14,395 nt of DNA from positions 1 to 14,395 of the forward strand of contig JBGOUV010000163.1 of the NCBI GenBank assembly GCA_041477815.1. Reading direction: 5' to 3'. Under the pieces are notes generated by a model, which ran no database searches, was not told the DNA's origin, and saw nothing but the letters and a program-made list of their open reading frames with translations. Both the position numbers and the translations under genes were made by a program. Shown one piece after another: positions 1-5,987 of this stretch (positions are counted from its first letter, which is position 1; every line of letters begins with the position of its first letter). The stretch comes from JBGOUV01 sp041477815. Its GTDB lineage: Bacteria; Acidobacteriota; Terriglobia; Bryobacterales; JACQDG01.

Positions 1-165
1 CACCCGGTGGGGCTGCACTTCGTAACGCTGCCAGACTCCATGCACCAGGGTGCGGGTCACGCCCAGATGTCTGGCCAGGGTGCGTACGCTCCAATGGGTC
101 GCATCGGGCGGTCTGGTCTTCCAGGTCGTATCCAGAATCTTTTGGACGCTTGGGCTGCGTCGTGC
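1..165 (-). pseudogene. IS630-type transposase fragment (N-terminal helix-turn-helix part)
   Basis: Read on the minus strand in the frame whose last full codon covers bases 3-1, this stretch gives VQKILDTTWKTRPPDATHWS, then VRTLARHLGVTRTLVHGVWQ and RYEVQPHRV. The 'P.DATHWSVRTLA..LGV....V...WQRY..QPHR' pattern is the end of the helix-turn-helix region of IS630-family transposases, just before the DDE domain. Homology begins near base 165, and upstream of that the frame enters the end repeats of the neighbouring element. The start of the gene is therefore missing here, and its catalytic part lies beyond the window edge or is gone. The family assignment rests on the motif from memory. Whether the rest of the gene is intact cannot be seen. 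Confidence 0.7.
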
Positions 166-180
166 CCAGCCTCCCGGGCA

Positions 181-240
181 GCATTTTCCAATCCAGAAAT
201 GAGGCTGAAACCGGCATTTGATTCCAATGCGGGATGAGCC
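181..240 (-). repeat. Left end repeats of the element: two 25-bp units, 35-bp period
   Basis: On the minus strand, one unit runs 240-216 (GGCTCATCCCGCATTGGAAT followed by CAAAT) and a diverged unit runs 205-181 with TCATTTCTGGATTGGAAAAT at its core. Their starts are exactly 35 bp apart. The first unit matches the innermost right-end unit (1001-1025) at 24 of 25 positions but in inverted orientation. No third unit is visible at the next 35-bp step to the left. Confidence 0.75.
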
Positions 241-295
241 TGAAAGCCAGGGACACAGAGGTACGGTATGAATGCTGGGGAGCTCCTTTCTTAGA

Positions 296-964
296 GACTT
301 CCCATTGCGTCACCGTGTCCACGGCGTTGATGTGGTACAGCCCGGGCTGGCCGTCCTGGTTGCCTTGGTGTACCGTATCCACCCGCAGGTAGCCGGGCTG
401 GCCCCGCGGATCGGGTTTGCGCCGCTCGGCAATGGCCACCTGGCGCCCCTGCGTGTGGTGCACCCCCACCCGGTGGCGGCGGTACGCCGCCGAGCCGCGC
501 AGGTTGTACAGATGCGAGACCGAGACGTCGGCCAAGCGCTCGTACTCCGGCTTGCCGAATACTGCATACTCCCGTTCCAGCACCCGTCGCGCCGCGGGCC
601 CGGACAGATCTTCATGGACCTCATCCACCGCTGCCAACAAGGCGATGTCCGCAGCCGTGTACTTGGTCGCAAACCTCGGCCGGCACGTCGGCTTCCGTTG
701 GACCGCCCGGGTCCGCATCCAACGGGTCACCCACCGAGTCATTTGCGCTCGGCTCAGTCCCGTCATCTTAACCAGGAAACGACGCACGATGCCTTTCTGC
801 CCTCGGCTTAACCGCCGATACTGCTGCACTCGCAACACTCGCTCGATGAATCCATAAACCCCGGGCCGCTCTGGCGCGGAAAAACCCAAGGCTCGACTCC
901 CTTCCACAAACTCGCGCATCTGGTCCAGCGTCAGTCGATCTGTGTTCTGCATAGTGATGGTCAT
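296..964 (-). pseudogene. Integrase-core (rve-type DDE) transposase, truncated inside the catalytic domain
   Basis: The start is ATG at 964 (MTITMQNTDRLTLDQMREFV), and the frame reads through an N-terminal DNA-binding region with QKGIVRRFLVKMTGLSRAQM and RWVTRWMRTR, typical helix-turn-helix style. An 'LLAAVDEVHEDLSGPAARRV' segment follows, then the beginning of the integrase core, PGYLRVDTVHQGNQDGQPGL, with Asp196 as the likely first catalytic residue. Recognisable homology stops after DTVTQWEV at about base 296. The expected second Asp (usually in a 'DNGSEF' motif) and the catalytic Glu are absent. The frame stays open through the left end repeats to the window edge, which is fortuitous. About 223 residues of a protein usually around 400 remain. 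It cannot be an active transposase. The exact IS family was not settled. Confidence 0.75.
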
Positions 965-1000
965 TCACCCGCAGCATCGCACCCTCCTCCGCCCTTTTCA

Positions 1001-1095
1001 GGCTCATCTCGCATTGGAATCAAATCCCCCCTTCGGGCCCATTCCGCATTGGAAGCGAACTCCCTCTCCAGGCTCATTCCGCATTGGACAACTCT
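1001..1095 (+). repeat. Right end repeats of the element: three 25-bp units, exact 35-bp period
   Basis: Units start at 1001, 1036 and 1071, each with the core [TC]CAT[TC][CT]CGCATTGGA. The 10-bp gaps are pyrimidine-rich and similar to each other. Repeated sites in inverted clusters at the two ends of an element are typical binding sites of Mu/TnsB-type transposases, and I infer the same role here. The third unit diverges after TTGGA, which may mark the outer end of the element just upstream of the operon promoter. Confidence 0.75.
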
Positions 1096-1100
1096 CGGGC

Positions 1101-1129
1101 TTGACCCTGCCCGCCAAAGCTGCTAAGTT
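1101..1129 (+). promoter_or_regulatory. Probable sigma-70-type promoter of the cobalamin operon
   Basis: TTGACC (1101-1106) matches the -35 consensus at five of six positions. It is followed after 17 bp by TAAGTT (1124-1129), a weak -10. Transcription would start near 1136, which places the 8-bp perfect hairpin at 1137-1154 at the very 5' end of the leader and leaves the whole riboswitch transcribed. The -35 lies only about 6 bp beyond the last end-repeat unit of the transposon remnant. Position and -35 support the call; the -10 is poor. Confidence 0.4.
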
Positions 1130-1136
1130 CTCCTAT

Positions 1137-1154
1137 GGCAGCCCCAGGGCTGCC
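1137..1154 (+). other. Perfect GC-rich hairpin at the start of the leader
   Basis: GGCAGCCC and GGGCTGCC form an 8-bp perfect inverted repeat separated by two bases (effectively a 7-bp stem with a 4-nt loop). It sits between the proposed transcription start and the riboswitch aptamer, so it may be a 5'-end stabilising stem. It has no U-tract and is not a terminator. Confidence 0.4.
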
Positions 1155-1155
1155 C

Positions 1156-1326
1156 GGCATCAGGTGCTCCGCCCGTAGCGGAGAGAATAGGGAAGCGGGT
1201 GAGAATCCCGCGCGGTCCCGCCACTGTGATCGGGGAGGCGGGCCGGCCAGAAAGGCAGCCACTCGACCTTGCGGTCGGGGAAGGCCGGCCGGTCCACCGT
1301 TGACCCGAAAGCCAGGAGACCTGCCT
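1156..1326 (+). promoter_or_regulatory. Cobalamin (adenosylcobalamin) riboswitch aptamer
   Basis: The conserved blocks of the cobalamin aptamer occur in order. GGTGCTCCG is followed by GAATAGGGAAGCGGGTGAGA (1184-1203) and AATCCCGCGCGG, then TCCCGCCACTGTGAT (1216-1230), which contains the B12 box. A long peripheral arm follows with CGACC/GGTCG and GGCCGGCC pairings, and then GAAAGCCAGGAGACCTGCC at the 3' end. CAGGT (1161-1165) pairs with ACCTG (1319-1323) to close P1. It lies directly upstream of a TonB-dependent receptor and B12 genes, the classic targets. By family knowledge, binding of adenosylcobalamin represses the genes downstream. Confidence 0.95.
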
Positions 1327-1327
1327 G

Positions 1328-1365
1328 ACGTCGTCGTCGCGATCCTCGCGTGAAAAGGATGACGT
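1328..1365 (+). promoter_or_regulatory. Likely riboswitch expression platform: hairpin masking the first ribosome binding site
   Basis: ACGTCGTC (1328-1335) can pair with GATGACGT (1358-1365) through eight pairs, one of them G-U. Inside the loop, CGCGA (1338-1342) pairs with TCGCG (1346-1350). The 3' arm takes up the end of the Shine-Dalgarno AAGGA (1355-1359) and reaches the possible GTG start at 1364. No U-run follows, so control of translation rather than of termination is inferred. Confidence 0.5.
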
Positions 1366-1369
1366 GGTC

Positions 1370-3610
1370 ATGTTCCTGCCCTGCCTCTTGTTGCTGTCCG
1401 CTGCGCTGGATGGCGTAATCACGGATCCCTCGGGCGCCGCCATTGCGGGCGCCGCGGTCCAGCTCGAAAGTCCCGATCGGCGGGTGGTCTACGCCGGGTC
1501 CACGGGCCGGGACGGCGCTTTCCGGTTCCCTGCGGTTGCCGCCGGGGAATACCTGCTGCGGGTGGACGCCGCCGCGTTTGCCGCCGTGGTGCGGCGCGTG
1601 CGGACGGGGGAAACCATTCGCGTCGAGTTGCCGCTGGCGGCAGTCAGCGAGCAGATCACCGTCACCGCCACCGGCGGCGCGCAGGCGCCCAGCGAAGTGG
1701 CCCCGGCGGTCTCGCGCGTGGAGGCCGCGGAGATGGACCTGCGCGGCCGCAATCGCCTGGCCGATTCCCTGGCGAGCGTGCCGGGGTTGCGCCTCCAGCA
1801 GGTGGCCGGCCCGGGGAGCTTCACCAAGCTCGTGTTTCGCGGCCTCAGGACTACCAATACATCGATCCTGATCGACGGGATGCCGGTGCGCGATCCGGCC
1901 GGCTTTCGGGGCGACCTGTCGTCGTTCTTCGCCGAGTTGAGTCCCAACAACGTCTCGGCCGTGGAGGTGATGCGCGGGGCGGGCAGCACGCTTTACGGGA
2001 GCGCGGCTTCCGGCGGCCTGATCCATTTTGTCCCCGCCGAGGCCACCGCCGCGACCCACGCGGACTTCGGCTACGAGGGCGGCTCGCTGGCCCAAGCCAT
2101 CGGCCGGTACCGGATGTCGGGCAGCCCGGGCGGCCGCTTCGGCTACAGCTTCGGCGTGGTCCGGACCGACGTGAACCGCGGCGAGGACGGCAACGACGTC
2201 TGGCGCAACACCAACGTCAGCGGTCACGCCCGCTACCGGCTGCGGCGCGATCTGAGCCTCACCGGCAACGTCTTCCTCAGCGACACGCCGCGGGTCAACC
2301 TGAACTCGACCCCTTTCCCGATCGGTCCGGCGGGGAACGAGCTGGGCTACGAGACCGGCCGCGGTCCCATCGTCGGGATCGTACCTAACCTCGACGACCC
2401 GGACGACTACCGCATCTCGCGGATACTGCCCGCCTCGGTGCGGTTGGACCACCGCATGAATGGCGCCTATAGCTACTCGGTGGCGTACCGGGGGATGCTG
2501 TCGCGCCGGAACTTTCCCTCGGGTCCGCGGCAAGCTCCGCTACTCGACCGGCTCGGCGTTTTCCCCAACGTCGCCGACATGAGCCGCTTCGACGGCAACG
2601 ACCACCTGCTCGAGACCCGCCACAGCTTCGAGATCGGCGGCCGCGACTGGCTGTCGGTGGGCTACCAGCACGAGCGCGAGTCGGCCACGCAGGAGTTCCG
2701 GTCGCCCTCCTTTTCGACGCCGCCTACCACCGATCGGCAGTCGAGTCACGCCGTCTTCTTCCACAACCAACTGGCGCTGCTCGACCGGCGGCTCCAGGTC
2801 GGTCTGGGGGGACGTTTCCAGGCCTTTCGGGTGGCGAACCCGGAAAGCGTGCCCGAATTGTTGGGCTTGCGAACGCCGAGTGCCAAGACCGGCGACGCCA
2901 CACTGTCGTACTTCCTGCCACGCAGCCGTACCAAGCTGCGGGCGCACGGGGGCAACAGCTTCCGCCAGCCCAGCCTGACCGAGCGGTTCCAGGTCCTGAC
3001 CCTGTCCGGCCAGCGCCTGCGGGTCGGCAATCCGCTGCTCGAGCCCGAGCGGGCGGTGAGCGTGGACGGCGGCCTCGACCAGTTCCTGTGGAACGACCGG
3101 GTGCAGGTGGGGGCGACGTATTTCTACACGCGCCTGCAGTCGCTGATACAGCAGCGAACCCTGTTCCGCCAGACCAACATCCGCGGGGCGATCTCGCGGG
3201 GACTGGAACTGGAGGGACGCCTGCGCCCGGCGCGCTTCCTCACCCTGCGCGTCGCCTATACCTACACCAACTCGGATTTCCAGGGCCGCCGCCAGGAGGA
3301 CATCCCGGCCCACACCTATAGTGCCGCCGCGACCTACCAGCGCGGCCGCTGTGACGGCTTCTTCGACCTCAGCGGCATCAGCAATTACGATACGCCGCTG
3401 TTCTCGCCGGTCCGGTTCGTGCAGGTGGTGTACGGTTTCAAGGGCTACTGGCGGGCCAATATCGGCGCCGGTTACACCCGGTCTCTGTCGGACACGTGGA
3501 AGATGCGCTGGCACGGGCGGGTGGAGAACGTCTTCAACAAGCCGTACTCCGAGGACGGCTTCCGGGGGACGCGCGCCGTGGCGCTGGCGGGAGTACGATT
3601 CCTGCGATGA
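1370..3610 (+). CDS. btuB: TonB-dependent outer-membrane receptor, probably for cobalamin/corrinoids (BtuB-like)
   Basis: This is a 746-residue outer-membrane active transporter with a short signal peptide (MFLPCLLLLSAALDG). A carboxypeptidase-regulatory-like beta domain follows at about residues 14-92 (DGVITDPSGAAIAGAAVQLE onward). The TonB-box-like segment EQITVTATGG lies near residues 94-103. The plug domain spans about 110-225 (VPGLRLQQV, LIDGMPV, VEVMRGAGSTLYGSAASGGL), and a beta-barrel runs to the C-terminus. ATG at 1370 is preferred because AAGGA at 1355-1359 lies 10 nt upstream; an in-frame GTG at 1364 is the alternative and would lie in the masking hairpin. Corrinoid specificity is inferred from the riboswitch immediately upstream and the B12 genes downstream, since barrel sequence alone does not give the substrate. 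The barrel ends in VRFLR rather than on an aromatic residue. The stop overlaps the next start (ATGA). Confidence 0.9.
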   Translation: MFLPCLLLLSAALDGVITDPSGAAIAGAAVQLESPDRRVVYAGSTGRDGAFRFPAVAAGEYLLRVDAAAFAAVVRRVRTGETIRVELPLAAVSEQITVTATGGAQAPSEVAPAVSRVEAAEMDLRGRNRLADSLASVPGLRLQQVAGPGSFTKLVFRGLRTTNTSILIDGMPVRDPAGFRGDLSSFFAELSPNNVSAVEVMRGAGSTLYGSAASGGLIHFVPAEATAATHADFGYEGGSLAQAIGRYRMSGSPGGRFGYSFGVVRTDVNRGEDGNDVWRNTNVSGHARYRLRRDLSLTGNVFLSDTPRVNLNSTPFPIGPAGNELGYETGRGPIVGIVPNLDDPDDYRISRILPASVRLDHRMNGAYSYSVAYRGMLSRRNFPSGPRQAPLLDRLGVFPNVADMSRFDGNDHLLETRHSFEIGGRDWLSVGYQHERESATQEFRSPSFSTPPTTDRQSSHAVFFHNQLALLDRRLQVGLGGRFQAFRVANPESVPELLGLRTPSAKTGDATLSYFLPRSRTKLRAHGGNSFRQPSLTERFQVLTLSGQRLRVGNPLLEPERAVSVDGGLDQFLWNDRVQVGATYFYTRLQSLIQQRTLFRQTNIRGAISRGLELEGRLRPARFLTLRVAYTYTNSDFQGRRQEDIPAHTYSAAATYQRGRCDGFFDLSGISNYDTPLFSPVRFVQVVYGFKGYWRANIGAGYTRSLSDTWKMRWHGRVENVFNKPYSEDGFRGTRAVALAGVRFLR

Positions 3611-5097
3611 CCAAGGCGATTCTGGTGGCGGGCACCGCCTCGCACGTCGGCAAGAGCTGGATGGCCACGGCGTTGTGTCGCTGGCTCCGCCGCCGGGGTC
3701 TGCGGGTGGCGCCCTTCAAGGCGCAGAACATGTCGCTCAACTCGTATCCGTGCCGCGGGGGCGGCGAGATCGGCCGCGCGCAGGTAGTCCAGGCCGAGGC
3801 TTGCGGGCTGGAGCCTACTACCGATATGAACCCGATCCTGCTCAAGCCCAGCGGCGAGATGGGCTGCCAGGTGGTGGTGGATGGCAAGGTCTGGCGCAAC
3901 CTGAGCGCGCGGGACTACTACACGCATTTTGACTTTCTGCTGGAGCGGGTTCTGGCGGCCTACGGGCGTCTGGCCGAGCAGTACGAGGTGATCGTGATGG
4001 AGGGCGCCGGGTCGGCGGTGGAGCTGAACCTGAAGGAGCGGGACCTGGTGAACCTGGGGTTGGCGGTGAGGCTGAACGCGCCGGCGCTGCTGGTGGCCGA
4101 CATCGACCGTGGCGGCGTGTTCGCGTCGGTGGTGGGGACCTTCGCGCTGTTGGAGGAGCGGGAAGCCGCGCTGGTGCGGTCGTTCGCGGTGAATCGGTTT
4201 CGAGGGGATCCGGGGTTGTTCGACGACGGCCGCCGGATGCTGGAGGAGAGGGCGGGCCGCCCTTGTGTCGGGGTATTCCCGTACCTGAACGACGTGACCA
4301 TCGACGCCGAGGACAGTGTGTCTCTGGAGGCCATGTGGGGCGGGCCCCCCGGCCCGCGCCGGCCCCCCTGGCCCGGCTCTCCGAGCTCCTCGAACGGCCC
4401 CGAGGAGCCGCCCAGTGGGGCCGGCGCGGCCCAGGGGGGCCGCCCCACATCGGTAGTCATCATACGGCTGCCCCGCATCTCGAACTTCACCGACTTTGCC
4501 TTGCTCTCCAGCGCGCGGTACATCACCGAGCCTGCCGCCGAGAGGCCGGACGTGATCATCCTGCCCGGGACCAAGAACACCATCGCCGATCTGGCCTGGT
4601 TGCGCTCGCGCGGGTTGGACCGCTGGATACTCGACCAGCATACCCAAGGAACTGAGGTGTGGGGCATCTGCGGCGGTTACCAGATGCTGGGCCGGACGAT
4701 CGCGGACCCCCTGGGAGTAGAATCGGCAGAAACCCACGCCGAGGGACTAGGCCTGCTGCCGGCCGACACGGTGCTGGAAGCGGAAAAGACCACGCGGGTG
4801 GTAGACGCGGCATCGGCGGCGACAGGACGGCGGTTCCGCGCCTACGAGATCCACCTGGGCCGGACCACGGTGGACGGCGCGGCGCCGTTCGCGGTGGTCG
4901 ACGGGCGCCCGGAGGGAGCGCGGGCGCCAGGCGTGCTGGGTACCTACTTACATGGTGCTCTGGAGGACGCCGGCCTGGTCGAGGAGCTGCTCGGAACACC
5001 GGCCGCACCAACCCCCAAGGAGGCCGCCTACGACCGCCTGGCATGCTGGTTTGCGCAGCATGCCGACGTGCGCCGGTTCGAGGAGTTGTACCTGTGA
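3607..5097 (+). CDS. cobQ: Cobyric acid synthase (CobQ/CbiP), with an in-frame palindromic insertion
   Basis: The enzyme makes four glutamine- and ATP-dependent amidations of adenosylcobyrinate a,c-diamide, giving cobyric acid. It is 496 residues. The N-terminal synthetase-like ATPase domain begins AILVAGTASHVGKSWMATAL with FKAQNMSLNS, VMEGAGS and VADIDRGGVFAS. The C-terminal class I glutamine amidotransferase domain has VWGICGGYQMLG with nucleophile Cys355 and GTYLHG with His449. ATG at 3607 is chosen because it overlaps the upstream stop and gives the canonical N-terminus; upstream in-frame starts would lie inside the receptor gene. About 40 residues (243-282, MWGGPPGPRRP to GGRPTS) between EDSVSLEA and VVIIRLPRISNFTDF are not family sequence. 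They are encoded by a long palindrome at 4333-4450. The reading frame and both active-site regions are preserved, so the enzyme is probably functional. Confidence 0.95.
   Translation: MTKAILVAGTASHVGKSWMATALCRWLRRRGLRVAPFKAQNMSLNSYPCRGGGEIGRAQVVQAEACGLEPTTDMNPILLKPSGEMGCQVVVDGKVWRNLSARDYYTHFDFLLERVLAAYGRLAEQYEVIVMEGAGSAVELNLKERDLVNLGLAVRLNAPALLVADIDRGGVFASVVGTFALLEEREAALVRSFAVNRFRGDPGLFDDGRRMLEERAGRPCVGVFPYLNDVTIDAEDSVSLEAMWGGPPGPRRPPWPGSPSSSNGPEEPPSGAGAAQGGRPTSVVIIRLPRISNFTDFALLSSARYITEPAAERPDVIILPGTKNTIADLAWLRSRGLDRWILDQHTQGTEVWGICGGYQMLGRTIADPLGVESAETHAEGLGLLPADTVLEAEKTTRVVDAASAATGRRFRAYEIHLGRTTVDGAAPFAVVDGRPEGARAPGVLGTYLHGALEDAGLVEELLGTPAAPTPKEAAYDRLACWFAQHADVRRFEELYL
4333..4450. repeat. 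About 118-bp nested palindromic element inside cobQ
   Basis: The outer arms are 4333-4372 and 4411-4450. Reading inward, both begin ATGTGGGGCGG and share CCGCGCCGGCCCC, with a few single-base gaps and mismatches. An inner perfect stem pairs GCTCCTCG (4385-4392) with CGAGGAGC (4401-4408) around an 8-nt loop. Translating either strand from its outer end starts MWGGPPGPRRP. I read all six frames across it and found no stop codon. Its composition is more extreme than the flanking cobQ sequence. It is best explained as an inserted repeat element, and other genomic copies would confirm this. Confidence 0.75.
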
Positions 5098-5987
5098 GGG
5101 AAGTGCTGGCCGGTGTCGGGCTGGATCTGCTGATCGGCGACCCGCAGTGGTTTCCGCATCCCGTGCGAGGATTCGGTTGGCTGGCGGCGCGCCTCGAGCG
5201 GTTCTGGCGGTGGACGCGGATGCCGCTGCGCGCGGCGGGAGCTCTGTATTGGCTATCGGCTGTGGGGGTCGCGGGCGGGGTGGTGTGGGTCACGCTGCCC
5301 TGGGCCACGGTGTTCTGGATCTGGGTATTGGTCGCGATTCGGGACCTGGACGTGGAGGCGGCGCGTGTTCTGCGGCGCCTCGAAACGGGGGACCTGGCGG
5401 GGGCGCGAACCATGCTCAGCCGCATCGTGGGCCGCGATACGGAGGCCCTGGAAGAGCCGGAGGTGCTGCGGGCGGTCCTCGAAACGGTGGCCGAGGGGCT
5501 GAATGACGGGATCGTGGCGCCGCTGTTCTACCTGGCGCTGGGCGGGCCGGTGGGGATGGCGGCGTACAAGGCCATCAATACACTGGACAGCATGGTCGGG
5601 TACCGGAACGAGCGGTACCGGGAATTCGGGTGGGCGGCGGCGCGGATGGATGACGCCGCCAACTACCTGCCGGCACGACTTACGGCGGGACTGGTGTGGC
5701 TGGCGGCGGGGGTGCTGCGGTACGACGCGCGCCGGTCGGTACGGGTGACGCTGCGCGACGCGCGCCGGCAGCCGAGTCCTAACGCGGGGTATCCGGAGGC
5801 GACGGTGGCCGGGGCGCTGGGGGTGCGGCTGGGGGGGACGAACTACTATGGCGGCGTGGCGTCGGCCAAGGAATATCTGGGCGATCCGGTGCAGCCGCTC
5901 GGACGCGAGCACTTCGGCCAGGCGCGGCGGATCCTGTACGCCGTGGCGGTCTTCACGGTCCTCGTAGTATGCGGGGTGAAGCGATGA
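5094..5987 (+). CDS. cbiB: Adenosylcobinamide-phosphate synthase CbiB (CobD of the aerobic naming)
   Basis: This is a membrane enzyme that joins (R)-1-amino-2-propanol O-phosphate to adenosylcobyric acid. It is 297 residues, slightly shorter than the usual 310-320. Family signatures include LLIGDPQWFPHPVRGFGWLA at the N-terminus, FYLALGGPVGMAAYKAINTL with DSMVGYRNERY in the middle, MDDAANYLPARLTA, and SPNAGYPEATVAGALGVRLG followed by GTNYYGG near the C-terminus. Hydrophobic segments lie near residues 43-80, 185-207 and at the C-terminus. The start is GTG at 5094, overlapping the cobQ stop by four bases (GTGA). No ATG is available near it and the N-terminal motif begins at once. Confidence 0.93.
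   Translation: MREVLAGVGLDLLIGDPQWFPHPVRGFGWLAARLERFWRWTRMPLRAAGALYWLSAVGVAGGVVWVTLPWATVFWIWVLVAIRDLDVEAARVLRRLETGDLAGARTMLSRIVGRDTEALEEPEVLRAVLETVAEGLNDGIVAPLFYLALGGPVGMAAYKAINTLDSMVGYRNERYREFGWAAARMDDAANYLPARLTAGLVWLAAGVLRYDARRSVRVTLRDARRQPSPNAGYPEATVAGALGVRLGGTNYYGGVASAKEYLGDPVQPLGREHFGQARRILYAVAVFTVLVVCGVKR

Larger units (their letters stand above)
181..1095 (-). mobile_element. Internally deleted insertion sequence with multi-copy 35-bp-period end repeats
   Basis: The element is defined by inverted clusters of the same repeat at both sides: two units at the left (181-240, minus orientation) and three at the right (1001-1095, plus orientation). Between them lies a truncated integrase-type transposase gene. 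The exact outer ends and any target duplication could not be fixed; I used the outer limits of the outermost repeat units. Only about 55 bp separate the broken transposase from the left repeats, so the C-terminal half of the gene was probably lost by deletion. The element touches an IS630 fragment on its left and the cobalamin operon promoter on its right. Confidence 0.65.

Noticed and set aside
310..672. Minus-strand frame and two plus-strand frames inside the transposase region
   Set aside because: The true reading is the minus frame starting at 964, which carries the transposase motifs. The others give only Arg/Thr/Ser-rich shadow peptides.
1001..1095. CRISPR-like array (regular 25-bp repeats)
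   Set aside because: The period is 35 bp with only 10-bp gaps that resemble each other, and an inverted copy exists at the other element end. These are transposon end sites, not spacers.
1137..1154. Intrinsic terminator
   Set aside because: The hairpin has no U-tract and precedes the riboswitch, so it would end transcription before the operon.
1160..2533. Long minus-strand open frame opposite the receptor gene (457 codons)
   Set aside because: It is rich in Arg, Pro, Gly and His with no recognisable domain, and it spans the riboswitch. It is a GC-driven shadow of the clearly coding plus strand.
4333..4450. Frameshift or sequencing error in cobQ
   Set aside because: The frame continues with conserved CobQ sequence on both sides and the segment is a structured palindrome, so an inserted element explains it better.
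3472..4737. Minus-strand open frame of 421 codons opposite cobQ
   Set aside because: Low-complexity composition with no motifs. Its length is explained by GC bias and by the stop-free palindrome in cobQ.
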